Origin: a bacterium
GTDB lineage: Bacteria; Acidobacteriota; Polarisedimenticolia; Polarisedimenticolales; Polarisedimenticolaceae
Reading direction: 5' to 3'
Assembly: GCA_024226515.1 (NCBI GenBank)
Contig: JAAELQ010000305.1
Coordinates: 54,649 to 118,648, forward strand
Length of the DNA stretch: 64,000 nucleotides
Made by a program: the position numbers and the translations under genes. The notes below the pieces were generated by a model. That model worked only from the letters and a program-made list of their open reading frames with translations. It did not search any database and was not told the DNA's origin. Shown here one piece after another: positions 45,426-55,172 of the stretch (position 1 is the first letter of the stretch; every line of letters begins with the position of its first letter).

Positions 45426-47237
45426 ATGGTCCGGGTGAACCCCACGCTCGAAGAGAAACTCGTCGCGTTGCCGGCGCGGCCCGGAGTTTACCTCTACCGC
45501 AACGCCGCCGGCGAGGCGATCTACATCGGCAAGGCCAAGTCGCTGCGCAGCCGCGTCCGCTCCTACTTCCAGCCGTCGGCGCAGCACCCACCGCGCATCG
45601 CGCGCATGGTGTCGGAGGTAGCCGACCTCGAGTTGATCGTCGTCGACACCGAGATGGAAGCGTTGATCCTGGAATCGAACATGATCAAGCGCGAGCGCCC
45701 GCGCTACAACGTGATCCTGCGCGACGACAAACACTTTCCCTACCTGAAGCTCTCGCAGCGCGACGCCTATCCGCGCGTGTCGCTGGTGCGTCGGGCTCGG
45801 CTCGACGGCAACGTGTACACGGGTCCCTTCCTTCCGGCCTCGAGCGCCCGGCGCAGCATGAAACTGATCCAACGTTACTTTCAGGTCGCGACGTGCAAGG
45901 AGATCTTCGACGGTCGCAGACGGCCCTGCCTGTACTACCACCTGGATCAGTGCCTCGCGCCGTGCGCGGGCAAGACGACGGAGGAAGAGTACGGGCGTGC
46001 CGTCGACGACGCGCGCCTCTTTCTCGAAGGGCGGCACCGCGATCTCGAGAGCTCGCTCGACGAGCGCATGCGCGAGGCCAGCGGGCAACGGCTCTACGAG
46101 CGCGCCGCGCGCTACCGCGACACGCTGAGCACGGTTCGCGGGCTCTCCGTGAAACAGCGTATGTCCTCGGTGGGGTTGGAGGAGCAGGACTACCTGGCAC
46201 ACCACGAGGACGGCGGCAGCGTGGCCCTGCAGGTGTTCCAGGTGCGCGGCGGCAAGGTCCAGGCGCGGCGCGAGTTCGCGATCGAAGAGACGGATCTGGC
46301 CCCGCCGGCGTTCTACGCACAGGTCCTGGCGCAGTACTACTCGGAGATGACTCCGCCGGAGGAGATCTGCCTGCCCGAGCTGCCCGAGGGTGCGGATCTC
46401 TTCGAGCGTTGGCTGCGCGATCGACGCGAGGGACGCGTGACGCTGCACGTTCCGCAACGCGGGGAGAAACGCAAGTTACTCGAGCTCGTGCGCAAGAACG
46501 CGGCGCTGGCCTTCGAGGCGCGCTTCCGCGCGCACCATACGCGCGGCGTGGCCGGCCTAGAGGAACTGGCGCGCGCACTGGGGCTCGACGAGCCGCCGTA
46601 TCGTATCGAGTGCTTCGACATCTCCAACACGCAGGGGACCGATTCCGTCGCCTCGATGGTCGTGTGGGAGGGAGGGAAGCCACGCAAATCGGAATACAAG
46701 ATCTACAACGTGAAGTCGGTGGAGGGCTCGGACGACTTCGCCTCGATCGCGGAGGCCGTCACGCGCAGGTACCGACGGCTGCTGACGGAGGACCGGCGGT
46801 TACCCGATCTGGTGCTGATCGACGGCGGGGCGGGGCAGCTCGGCGCGGCGGTCGCGGCGCTGGCGCGCGTGGGGCTGCCGATGCTGCCGGTGGCCTCGAT
46901 CGCCAAGCGCGAGGAGGAGATCTACGTCCAGGGCGACGACGAGCCGCTGCAGCTCGACCGCCGCTCCGCGGGGCTGCAACTCGTGCAGCGGGTCCGGGAC
47001 GAGGCCCATCGTTTCGCCGTCGCACGGCATCGACGGCGGCGGGCCAAGCGCACGTTGCGGACCGAGCTGACCGACATCGTGGGCATCGGGCCGGCCACGG
47101 CGAAGAAGCTCCTGCGGGAGTTCGGCAGCGTGCGTGGCGTCCGCGAGGCCGGGATCGAGGACCTGCGCCGGGCGATCGGCCCGAGGCTCGCGGAGATCGT
47201 CGCCGGGCATTACCGAGCCCGTCCCGCAGCGAATTGA
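45426..47237 (+). CDS. uvrC: Excinuclease ABC subunit C
   Basis: 603 residues. GIY-YIG 3' nuclease domain (GVYLYRNAAGEAIYIGKAKSL), four cysteines at 157, 168, 176 and 180 with the spacing of the iron-sulfur ligands of E. coli UvrC, a UvrB-interacting helix region, the RNase H-like 5' nuclease (ECFDISNTQGTDSVASMVV, LVLIDGGAGQL) and tandem HhH motifs (VGIGPATAKKLL). It makes both incisions in nucleotide excision repair. Confidence 0.97.
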   Translation: MVRVNPTLEEKLVALPARPGVYLYRNAAGEAIYIGKAKSLRSRVRSYFQPSAQHPPRIARMVSEVADLELIVVDTEMEALILESNMIKRERPRYNVILRDDKHFPYLKLSQRDAYPRVSLVRRARLDGNVYTGPFLPASSARRSMKLIQRYFQVATCKEIFDGRRRPCLYYHLDQCLAPCAGKTTEEEYGRAVDDARLFLEGRHRDLESSLDERMREASGQRLYERAARYRDTLSTVRGLSVKQRMSSVGLEEQDYLAHHEDGGSVALQVFQVRGGKVQARREFAIEETDLAPPAFYAQVLAQYYSEMTPPEEICLPELPEGADLFERWLRDRREGRVTLHVPQRGEKRKLLELVRKNAALAFEARFRAHHTRGVAGLEELARALGLDEPPYRIECFDISNTQGTDSVASMVVWEGGKPRKSEYKIYNVKSVEGSDDFASIAEAVTRRYRRLLTEDRRLPDLVLIDGGAGQLGAAVAALARVGLPMLPVASIAKREEEIYVQGDDEPLQLDRRSAGLQLVQRVRDEAHRFAVARHRRRRAKRTLRTELTDIVGIGPATAKKLLREFGSVRGVREAGIEDLRRAIGPRLAEIVAGHYRARPAAN

Positions 47238-47296
47238 CCCGGCCGCCCACGCTCCTATATTCAAGGCAGAGATCCGTTCGGGTCCGGAGGCCCCTG

Positions 47297-48238
47297 TTGA
47301 AGCGTTTTCTGCATTCACCGGCTGGACTGGGCCTGGCCGTGCTGGTTGCGCTGTGCCTGCTGACGCTGGGCATCGCGGCGTCCCGGGTCTACGGCGCGAC
47401 GCACCCGGAGCGGCGCGTCGAGGCGGCCATCGACTTCGAGGCGATGGAGCTGCGCGTCACCGACGTGGAGCTCAACTCCCTGGACGACGTCCCGCTGAGC
47501 GCGTGGTGGATCGCGGGCGACGCCGCTCGTCCCACGATCGTGCTGTGCCACGACGTCGGCTCGGGGAAGGGTGCACTACTCAATCTCGGCCTCGCTCTGC
47601 GCGACCAGGGCTTCAACCTCTTGTTGTTCGATTTCCGCGGGCACGGCTCGAGCGGGCCCGCGCCCACGACGCTGGGCCTGGCGGAGAAGCGTGATGTCGT
47701 CGGAGCGCTCGACTACCTCACCCGCGAGCAAGGGATCCCCGTCTCGCAGATCGGCGTGTACGGAGTCGGGATGGGCGCCCACGCCGCCGTCCTCGCTGCG
47801 GACGAGCGGCATGGCTTGAAGGTCCTCGTCCTTGACGGGTTGTTCCCCGATGCGAGCTTCGCCCTGCGCCGGAGAATGGCGCTGGGTTGGGAGGCGGGCG
47901 AGCGCGCTCAGGCCATCCTGGCGCGGCCGTTGTTCTCGTTGATGAACGGCCACGCGATCGAGACGCCCCGCGCCTCCGACGTTGTCGGCCGCCTGGTCGG
48001 GCGCGATCTCCTGTTGCTCGCACCCGCCGACGACGAGGAGTTGGCGCTCGCGATGCGCGAGATGTACGAGACGATCCCCGAGCAGGCGGACGCGGACGGT
48101 AACCTGATGGTGCTCGACGCCACACAGGGCACCGGACTGTACGGCGAGGGCGTCGCGGAGTACCACGGCCACGTCGGGGCTTTCTTCTCGAACCGGCTGC
48201 GCGCGAAGCGCCGTACGTTGAACGTCGTTTCCCGCTGA
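47297..48238 (+). CDS. Membrane-anchored alpha/beta-hydrolase-fold protein lacking the nucleophile Ser
   Basis: 313 residues from TTG 47297 (GGAGG seven bases upstream). One N-terminal membrane helix (about 10-30), then an alpha/beta-hydrolase core: TIVLCHDVGSGKG, LLLFDFRGHGSSG, IGVYGVGMGAHAA. The nucleophile elbow GxSxG reads G156-V-G158-M-G160, so the catalytic Ser is Gly. It may be a pseudoenzyme or use another residue. Neighbours are uvrC and a prenyl synthase; nothing indicates the ligand. Confidence 0.75.
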   Translation: MKRFLHSPAGLGLAVLVALCLLTLGIAASRVYGATHPERRVEAAIDFEAMELRVTDVELNSLDDVPLSAWWIAGDAARPTIVLCHDVGSGKGALLNLGLALRDQGFNLLLFDFRGHGSSGPAPTTLGLAEKRDVVGALDYLTREQGIPVSQIGVYGVGMGAHAAVLAADERHGLKVLVLDGLFPDASFALRRRMALGWEAGERAQAILARPLFSLMNGHAIETPRASDVVGRLVGRDLLLLAPADDEELALAMREMYETIPEQADADGNLMVLDATQGTGLYGEGVAEYHGHVGAFFSNRLRAKRRTLNVVSR

Positions 48239-48271
48239 GGGCGTGCCTCACGAGCGGACGGTGCTAGCCTG

Positions 48272-49171
48272 ATGGCGATGTCTCGCAAGAGCACCGAGGA
48301 ACTGCAACGCTACCTGCTCGACGGTCGCTCCGCGATCGACGACGCCCTGGATCGTGCGCTGCCCTCGCTGGGCAGCACTCCGCCCGCGCTGCACGAGGCG
48401 ATGCGCTACACGCTGCTCTCGCCCGGTAAGCGGCTGCGCGGCATCGTCGTCCTCGCGACGTGCGATCTGGCGCGTGGCTCGCGCGAGGTCGCGCTGGGAC
48501 CGGCGTGCGCGGTGGAGATGGTGCACGCCGCGTCGCTGATCCTCGACGATTTGCCGTGCATGGACGACGCGACGCTGCGGCGCGGACAGACCGTGCTGCA
48601 CAAGGTCAGCGGGGAGGCGAACGCGATTCTGGCCGCCGTGGCATTGCTCAACGCCGCCTTCGAGCGGATCGCAACCACCCCGGGCCTGCGCGACCGCGCG
48701 CGGCGCGAGCTCACGCAGCAGCTCGCCGCAGCGATCGGTGCGGACGGCCTGATCGGCGGACAGCTCGTCGATCTGGAATCCACCGGACGGCGCCTGGACC
48801 TCGAGCGGCTGGAGTACATCCACAGCCACAAGACCGGAGCCCTGTTCACGGCGGCCGCCGAGCTGGGCATGCTGGTGGGCGGGGCGCGGCCGCGGGAGGT
48901 CGAGGCGCTGCGGCGCTATGCGAAGAACCTCGGGCTCGCGTTCCAGATCACGGACGACCTGCTGGACTACAGCGGCGACCCCGAGACCACCGGGAAGGAC
49001 GCGGGCCTCGACCGCGACAAGACGACCTTCGTCGACCTGTGCGGGATCGACGGGGCGCGACGCCTCGTGGACGACCTGATCGATGCCGCGGCGACGGCCC
49101 TGCAACCGTTCGGAAGGAAGGGTCGGATCCTCGCCTCGCTCGCCGAGTTCGTCCGCGGCCGGGATCGCTAG
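48272..49171 (+). CDS. ispA: Polyprenyl (farnesyl/geranylgeranyl) diphosphate synthase
   Basis: 299 residues; the start could also be ATG 48278. First Asp-rich motif DDLPCMDD and second DDLLD, plus GKRLR and the KTG region (HSHKTGALF), all typical of short-chain trans-prenyltransferases of the IspA type. It condenses isopentenyl diphosphate with allylic diphosphates. Residues before the first Asp-rich motif (MVHAASLIL) lack bulky aromatic groups, leaving C15 versus C20 product open. Confidence 0.88.
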   Translation: MAMSRKSTEELQRYLLDGRSAIDDALDRALPSLGSTPPALHEAMRYTLLSPGKRLRGIVVLATCDLARGSREVALGPACAVEMVHAASLILDDLPCMDDATLRRGQTVLHKVSGEANAILAAVALLNAAFERIATTPGLRDRARRELTQQLAAAIGADGLIGGQLVDLESTGRRLDLERLEYIHSHKTGALFTAAAELGMLVGGARPREVEALRRYAKNLGLAFQITDDLLDYSGDPETTGKDAGLDRDKTTFVDLCGIDGARRLVDDLIDAAATALQPFGRKGRILASLAEFVRGRDR

Positions 49172-49272
49172 GAGCCGGTCCCGTCGGTGGATCGGCGCCT
49201 GACCGTGGGCTATGCTTTGCCGGGAACCGGATCCCTCGTTCGGGCTCGCGGAGAGCGATTAGGAATCAAGTT

Positions 49273-51147
49273 ATGCAACGCTTGCTTTGCGGGGTGACGC
49301 TGGTCGCCCTCATGTGTGGCTTACTGGGTCTGGCCGCCTGCAGCGGCGGCGGAAGCGGAGCCGCCGGCGGAAGCCCGCCGGTCGTGCTCGTCACGATCGA
49401 CGGGCTCGTGCCGTCGGAGCTCGCACCCTTCGGTGGGGAGAAGCTGATGCCCGCGCTGGCGGCGCTGGCCGAACGCGGACAGGCGTGGGGTGACGCGTGG
49501 ACGGCGGTCCCGATGACGCGTCCCGCGGTCGCCACCTATCTGACCGGGCTGGCTCCGGACCGGCACGAGGTGCGCGACGACCTGTTCACCTCGCTCGCGG
49601 ACGACGTCCCGACGATCGCCGAGGGTCTGTCCGGGCGCGGCTACGCGACCGCGGCCTTCCCGGATTCTTCGTTCCTCGGCTTCTCGAGCGGTCTGCTGCG
49701 TGGCTTCGACATCGTGGACGACCCGCCGATGGTTCCCGTCAACCCCGGCCGCTGGATCCCGCAGGTCACCGATCCGCTGAGCCGCGCCAAGAACTTCGGC
49801 GCGTGGCTGGAGAACGTCCCGGCCGATCAGCCGTATTTCGCCTGGATTCACCTCTCCGGCCCGTTGGTCGAGGCGTTCCGTGACGCGCAGTTCGCCGGAC
49901 AGGGCGCCGACGACTGGGCGCGTAAGCGAGATGAGCGCAAGCAGGCGGGCACGGGTGAGGCCACAGCCTCCGACGACTCCGCCGAGAAGGAGGCGGACGC
50001 TCCCGACCTGACGTTGCTCGTCGACGAGGCGCTGGGCAAGCTGGTCGAGACGCTGGAGGCACGCGGCGACCTCGGCCGCGCGCTCGTCGTCGTGGCGGGG
50101 ACACAGGGCGACCCGAGCGGCACGAAGGAGGATCTCTCCAAGCTGACCGGCATCGGTTATTCACTTCACGAGCGTGCGGTGCGCGTGCCGGTCGTGGTCG
50201 CGCTGCCCGGTGGAAGCCCGGGGCGCGGCACGGACGAGCCCGTGTGGGGACCCGACGTGGCGGCGACGATCGCCGAGGCGACCGCGATCCGGCTCGACCC
50301 GCGCGCCGAGGGAATCGCGCTGCAGCAGAGCGCCCAGGCGGACCGCACGCTGTTCGCCTGGAGCTGGGCCACGGTGGACCAGGCCGCCTGGCCTCCGCTG
50401 CGGGCCGCGCGCTCGGGCGACGCCAAGCTCGTCGAGAGCTTCGGTGAGGCGAACGGAGAATCACTGAGCGGGGGAGAGCCCGCGGACGCCGCCGCGATCG
50501 AGCGCCTCGCCGCGGCCCTCGCGGGCCGCGCGAATCCCGCGGCGCACTCCGTCGACCTCGACGCGATCCGCGCGCTGCTGGAACAGCACGGGATCGCGCC
50601 GGACCCCGCGTCGCAGACCGGAGGGCGCGACGCCGGGACGCCCGAGGCGCGAGCCAAGGCCGCCTGGCACCTGTGGAATGCACGCGGGCTGTTCTACTCC
50701 GGGAAACTGCAGCCTGGACTGCGTGCGCTCAAGTTCGCCCTGGAGCACGACCCGGACAACAAGGGTGCGCTCCTCGGCCGCGGTCAGATGATGGCGCTGA
50801 TGCGGCACCCCAAGGCGATGGTGCCGCTGAACAACCTGGTCACGCGCTACGCCTGGGACCCGGAAGCCGTGCACTGGTACGCCCACGGCCTGTGGATCAA
50901 GTCGTGGCAGGACGCCGAGCCGTTACTGACGGCGATCCTGCCCTACAAGCAACAGGAAGGCGACTTGCTCTACGACCTCGCCTGCGCCCGCAGCCTCGCC
51001 GAGGACCTCGACGAGTCCGAGCGTTTCCTGCGTGCCGCGATCGACTCCGGCTTCAAACCCTGGCAACTGATCGAGAGCGATCCCGATCTGCGTAACCTGC
51101 GTGAGAGCGAGCGCTTGTCGGCGATCGTGCAGGAGTACCGAAACTGA
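49273..51147 (+). CDS. Lipoprotein of the alkaline phosphatase/sulfatase superfamily with C-terminal TPR, metal site degraded
   Basis: 624 residues from ATG 49273. A lipobox LAAC ends the signal peptide. The superfamily core is visible (VLVTIDGLVPSE, PMTRPAVATYLTGLAPDRHEV), but the metal-binding Asp-His expected before a Gly is Thr277-Gln278 (VAGTQGDPSG), so hydrolase activity is doubtful. Helical TPR-like repeats fill the last about 180 residues (AWHLWNARGLFYSGKLQPG). It is the first of three tandem superfamily members and shares a base with the next start. Confidence 0.78.
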   Translation: MQRLLCGVTLVALMCGLLGLAACSGGGSGAAGGSPPVVLVTIDGLVPSELAPFGGEKLMPALAALAERGQAWGDAWTAVPMTRPAVATYLTGLAPDRHEVRDDLFTSLADDVPTIAEGLSGRGYATAAFPDSSFLGFSSGLLRGFDIVDDPPMVPVNPGRWIPQVTDPLSRAKNFGAWLENVPADQPYFAWIHLSGPLVEAFRDAQFAGQGADDWARKRDERKQAGTGEATASDDSAEKEADAPDLTLLVDEALGKLVETLEARGDLGRALVVVAGTQGDPSGTKEDLSKLTGIGYSLHERAVRVPVVVALPGGSPGRGTDEPVWGPDVAATIAEATAIRLDPRAEGIALQQSAQADRTLFAWSWATVDQAAWPPLRAARSGDAKLVESFGEANGESLSGGEPADAAAIERLAAALAGRANPAAHSVDLDAIRALLEQHGIAPDPASQTGGRDAGTPEARAKAAWHLWNARGLFYSGKLQPGLRALKFALEHDPDNKGALLGRGQMMALMRHPKAMVPLNNLVTRYAWDPEAVHWYAHGLWIKSWQDAEPLLTAILPYKQQEGDLLYDLACARSLAEDLDESERFLRAAIDSGFKPWQLIESDPDLRNLRESERLSAIVQEYRN

Positions 51148-53096
51148 TGCACAGGCTGTTGCTCCTGGCGCTGCTCGGCAGCTCGTTGCTGCTGGCGGTC
51201 GCGTGCGGCGGGATCCCGCCGGTCGAGCGCGTCGTGATCGTGACGTTCGACACGACCCGTGCCGATCGGATCGGGTGCTACGGGTACGAGGACGCCGAGA
51301 CGCCGTCGCTCGACGCGTTCGCCGAGGAGAGCGTGCTGTTCGAGAACGCCATCTCCCAGGTGCCGACGACGTTGCCCTCGCACAGCACGATGTTCACCGG
51401 GCTGTATCCGCACGACCACGGCGTGCGCTACAACATCGTGTTCCGGCTCGGCTCGGACGCCGTGACGCTCGCCGAGCGCCTGAAGGCGCGGGATTGGTCC
51501 ACGGCCGCGTTTCCCGCGACGCTGATCCTGTCGAAGAAGTTCGGGCTCGACCAGGGTTTCGACACCTATCTCGAGCCTCCGGCCAAGGGCAAGGGCGACG
51601 CGCGACACCCGGTGCTCGTCATGCGTCCCGCGGAGGAGCAGGTCGACCTGGCGCTGGACTGGCTCGACGAACATCCGGACGAAAAGTCGTTCGTCTGGGT
51701 TCACTTCTACGATCCGCACGGCCCGTACTCGCCGCCCTTTCCGTATTCGGCGAAGTATCGCGACCGCCCCTACGACGGTGAGCTGGCCTACACCGACAAG
51801 CACTTCGGTCGGTTGATCGAGGGGCTGAAGGCCGACCGCAAGTGGGACCGGACGCTCGTCATCGTCGCCGGCGACCACGGTGAGGGACTGCACGATCACA
51901 ACGAGCGATACCACGCGTACTTGCTCTACGAGACGACGCAGCATGTCCCGATGATCGTCCGCGCACCGGGCACGTCGGGGACGCGCGAGGCGGAGCCGGT
52001 CGTCCTGGCCGATATCACGCCGACCGTGCTCGACCTGGTCGGCATCGAGGTCCCGGAGAATCTCCGCGGCGTCACTCTGCGACCGGCGCTCGAGGGAGAC
52101 GCGCTGCCCGCGCGAGAACTGTACTTCGAGAGTATGGCGGGTTCGCTGAACTACGGCTGGCAGGAACTGCGCGGAGTGCGCTCGGGACGCTGGAAGCTGA
52201 TCGATTCCGCGAGCGATCCGGAGCTGTACGATCTGCAGACGGACCCCCTGGAGAAGACGAATCTCGCCGAGCTCGAGAAGGACCGGCTGGGGGAGCTGCG
52301 CGAAGCGCTCGCGGCGTTGCAGGCGTCGCTGCAGGAAGGCGACCTCGCGGAGGACGCGCAGGACGCAGTCATGGACCCGGAGACCGCGGCGTTGCTGGCG
52401 AGCCTGGGCTACACGGGAGGCGGCGCCGGCGGCTCGGCCGAGGACGCGGCCCATCCGCGCGAGCTCGTGGACATGGAAGGCGAGATGCTGAACGCCCAGG
52501 TCGCCGTGGCGGCGGGCGAGTGGGAGCGCGTCGAGGATCTCGGCCGGTACGTCGTCGGTCGCGACCCGAAGAACAAGTGGGCGCTGAAGATGCTCGTGCA
52601 GGCGCTGGTCGAACAGGGACGCGCGGACGAGGCCGAGCACTTCGGCGGCGACCTCATCAAGTACTACGCCGATCAGGACTTCGGCTACATCGCCATGGCC
52701 ACCGCGTTGCAGGCGGGGGAGAAGTACTCGGAGGCGCGCCGGATCCTGATGCGTGGACGCGAATTGCTGCCCACGAGCGAAGCGCTGGCTTTCTTCTCGA
52801 CGGTCGCCGGGATGGACGCGGGCGTTCCGGTCTGCCGGGACGAGATCGCGGAGACGATCACCGCGTTCCCGAGCTCTTCCAAGATCCTCGTCCTGCGCGC
52901 ACGCTGCGAGGCCGAGTCCAGCGACAACGCGGCCGCGCTCGCGACGCTCAATCGCGCCGCCGAGCTCGGTTTCCGCCAGGTTGCCGTACTGGTCGACGCG
53001 CCCGAGTTTGCGGGCCTGGTCGACGACCCCGGCTTCCAGCAGCTGTTGAAACAGGAAGAGGCCGCGAAGGCCGCGGCAACGGACGCCCCGGGCTAG
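51147..53096 (+). CDS. Sulfatase-family lipoprotein with C-terminal TPR
   Basis: 649 residues with lipoprotein-type N-terminus (LAVACGG). Metal ligands are intact: TFDTTRADRIGCYGY and AGDHGEGLHDH (Asp243-His244). The nucleophile loop TTLPSHSTMFTGLYPHDHG carries Thr/Ser rather than the Cys/Ser-x-Pro-x-Arg needed for formylglycine, so a phosphoester or unconventional sulfatase substrate is possible. LLASLGYTGGG ends the catalytic domain and TPR-like helices follow. Periplasmic or outer membrane; substrate unknown. Confidence 0.85.
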   Translation: MHRLLLLALLGSSLLLAVACGGIPPVERVVIVTFDTTRADRIGCYGYEDAETPSLDAFAEESVLFENAISQVPTTLPSHSTMFTGLYPHDHGVRYNIVFRLGSDAVTLAERLKARDWSTAAFPATLILSKKFGLDQGFDTYLEPPAKGKGDARHPVLVMRPAEEQVDLALDWLDEHPDEKSFVWVHFYDPHGPYSPPFPYSAKYRDRPYDGELAYTDKHFGRLIEGLKADRKWDRTLVIVAGDHGEGLHDHNERYHAYLLYETTQHVPMIVRAPGTSGTREAEPVVLADITPTVLDLVGIEVPENLRGVTLRPALEGDALPARELYFESMAGSLNYGWQELRGVRSGRWKLIDSASDPELYDLQTDPLEKTNLAELEKDRLGELREALAALQASLQEGDLAEDAQDAVMDPETAALLASLGYTGGGAGGSAEDAAHPRELVDMEGEMLNAQVAVAAGEWERVEDLGRYVVGRDPKNKWALKMLVQALVEQGRADEAEHFGGDLIKYYADQDFGYIAMATALQAGEKYSEARRILMRGRELLPTSEALAFFSTVAGMDAGVPVCRDEIAETITAFPSSSKILVLRARCEAESSDNAAALATLNRAAELGFRQVAVLVDAPEFAGLVDDPGFQQLLKQEEAAKAAATDAPG

Positions 53097-53120
53097 CAGG
53101 CTGGCCGAACGCTTGGAGGC

Positions 53121-54974
53121 GTGTTGACCGGACCGCCAGGCTACGAAGAAGTCCGGAGCAAGCTACTCGAGCGCGGATACCTCGACAATCCGCTCGAACG
53201 CTTCCTGCTGCGGGACGGCGACGCGTCGAGGCCACGCCCCGCATCGGCGGCGCTGCGCGCGGCGGCGATCGGAGCTCCACTGCTCGGGCTGCTCTGCGCG
53301 GTGGCCGTGGCGCTCGCCAACCGGCCGGTCGTCTCCGGCCTGGACCTGCCGTTCCTCTGGCTCTACTTCACACCGGTCGCCGGACTCGGCCTGTTCGCGC
53401 TCGACCTGCTCGTCGCGATCTCGGTCGGTCGCCTGGCGCGCAAGCGAGGCCCGCGGCCGGGCGACACGCTGCGGGCGGCGCTGCTCGTCGGCGCCCCCAC
53501 GATCGTCTACCTGCTGATGCTGTGGCCGATTCGGCGCCCCTCCGGCCGCGCACTGGGGGACCTCGCCTTCCTCGCCCTCGCCGTCGCCACCACGTTGCTG
53601 GTGGCGTGGCTTGCGGGCCTGGTATCCGTGGCCGCAACCGTGGGCCGCACCGGGCGTGTGCCGATCCGGCGGAGACACCTCGTCGCGATCCTCGCGCTGT
53701 TCTTCCTGCCCCTCGGCGCGGGGGTGTTCGCGCTGCATCATGCGGTCGGCGGAACGAACGATCGCGCGGCGAGCCCGTTCCAGGCCTCCGCCTCGACGCC
53801 GGCGCTGCTGCTGGTGGGGATCGACGGTCTCGACTCGAACCTGCTCGAGCGCTTCGAGCCGCGGGGCGTCCTCGACAACCTGATGGCCCTGCTGGAGCGG
53901 AGCTCCGTCCATCCTCTGGATGCGGGACCGCGCGCCGAACCGGCGGCGGTCTGGACGACGCTGCTCACCGGCATGCCGTCTACCGAGCACGGGGTCGTGG
54001 GGGCGGGATCCGAGTCGTTGCCCGGAATCTCCACGCCTCTGCGAGACGGCGGCGGGCGGCTCCCGCTGGTGCGAACGCTGAAGTACCTGCTGCCCTCGCG
54101 CACCGTGCCGACGACCGGCGCCCGGCGCGGTGTGCGCACGCTGCCCGAGATCGTCTCGCTCGCGCAGCCGTCGCTATCGGTCGGCGGCTGGGCCTCGTGG
54201 CCGGGAATCCCCCCGCAGGCGGGCGGGTTCGAGGGTTACGTCGTGACCGATCGTGCGTTGCCCAAGCTGCTGAGCGGTGCCGACGCCGACCGCGACACCG
54301 TGCCCGAGTCCCTCTTCTCCAGGCTGGCCGCGGATTTTCCCGAGGACCGGCGGGAGATCCTGGCCGCGCTCGAGGCCGGGGCGGGGGAGGGCGGTGCGGA
54401 AGAGGACCTGATCCGCGAGTCCTGGATGATCGACTCCTACCACTGGGCGGCCACACGCAAGCTGCTGGCGGACGACCGGCTGCGCGCCGGGTTCGTCTAC
54501 CTGCCCGGCCTGGACGTCCTCCGCACGCGATTGCGCGTCGGCGGTGTCGCGGACGTCCTCGCTCGGCGGCAGGCGCTCGATCGCTACCTGTCGCTGTTGG
54601 ACGGGTTGATCGCGAACGTCGAGCGGACGGCTCCCGGCTGGTCCTTGATGCTCGTGGCCGACCCGGGTCGGCAGGGAGAGTCCGACGCGGAGGGCTTCCT
54701 GGCGCTGAACAGCCCCGAGCTGGCCCGCGCGGCCTGTGTCGGAGCGCGCATGGGCCGGCTCGACGTCGTCCCGCTCGCGCTGCGTGTCCTGGGGTTTCCG
54801 CTGAGCGCCGAGCTACCGGGGACGCCCGTGGAGGACTGCCTCGCGCTCGAGCGGCTTCCGGCAGCTTTCGAGGTCGCGACCTTCGGGCGGCGATCCACGG
54901 TCGGCGTCGAGGAGCCGAGCCCTTTCGATCCCGACATGGTCGAGCGGCTGCGGTCTCTGGGGTACTTGAATTAG
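53121..54974 (+). CDS. Multi-pass membrane protein with degenerate phosphodiesterase (AlkP superfamily) domain
   Basis: 617 residues; GTG 53121 or TTG 53124 (GGAGG at 53115-53119 fits the latter better). Residues about 45-215 hold four to five hydrophobic helices; a phosphodiesterase-like domain follows (LLLVGIDGLDSNLL, AAVWTTLLTGMPSTEHGVVG). The metal Asp-His is Asp514-Pro515 (VADPGRQG). The C-terminus ends VERLRSLGYLN, the LxSLGY motif also in the previous gene. Third member of the tandem; no substrate can be named. Confidence 0.78.
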   Translation: MLTGPPGYEEVRSKLLERGYLDNPLERFLLRDGDASRPRPASAALRAAAIGAPLLGLLCAVAVALANRPVVSGLDLPFLWLYFTPVAGLGLFALDLLVAISVGRLARKRGPRPGDTLRAALLVGAPTIVYLLMLWPIRRPSGRALGDLAFLALAVATTLLVAWLAGLVSVAATVGRTGRVPIRRRHLVAILALFFLPLGAGVFALHHAVGGTNDRAASPFQASASTPALLLVGIDGLDSNLLERFEPRGVLDNLMALLERSSVHPLDAGPRAEPAAVWTTLLTGMPSTEHGVVGAGSESLPGISTPLRDGGGRLPLVRTLKYLLPSRTVPTTGARRGVRTLPEIVSLAQPSLSVGGWASWPGIPPQAGGFEGYVVTDRALPKLLSGADADRDTVPESLFSRLAADFPEDRREILAALEAGAGEGGAEEDLIRESWMIDSYHWAATRKLLADDRLRAGFVYLPGLDVLRTRLRVGGVADVLARRQALDRYLSLLDGLIANVERTAPGWSLMLVADPGRQGESDAEGFLALNSPELARAACVGARMGRLDVVPLALRVLGFPLSAELPGTPVEDCLALERLPAAFEVATFGRRSTVGVEEPSPFDPDMVERLRSLGYLN

Positions 54975-55030
54975 TTTCAGAATCGACAGTGCGCGGTAGC
55001 GTTCAGGACGCCAGATTGGATGTAGAAACA

Positions 55031-55059
55031 TTGCGCACGTGGGGTGTTCACCGTACACT
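55031..55059 (+). promoter_or_regulatory. Candidate promoter for the PqqD-radical SAM unit
   Basis: TTGCGC (55031-55036) and TACACT (55054-55059) with 17-base spacing lie in the 198-base gap after the phosphodiesterase-like gene. The -10 matches four of six bases, the -35 three. Confidence 0.4.
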
Positions 55060-55172
55060 TACGGCGCTTTTTAAAAACCGGACCGATTCGGTACGATCAA
55101 GAGCGTCGGCTCTTCTTTCGCAATGGAATTGTGTTCGGCCTGGGCGTCGATACGACAGCCAAGGGGGGTAAC

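Noticed and set aside
52520..55171. 883-residue + strand open frame in another frame of the sulfatase genes
   Set aside because: Arg/Ala/Gly-rich and overlapping genes with clear superfamily motifs; a compositional shadow.
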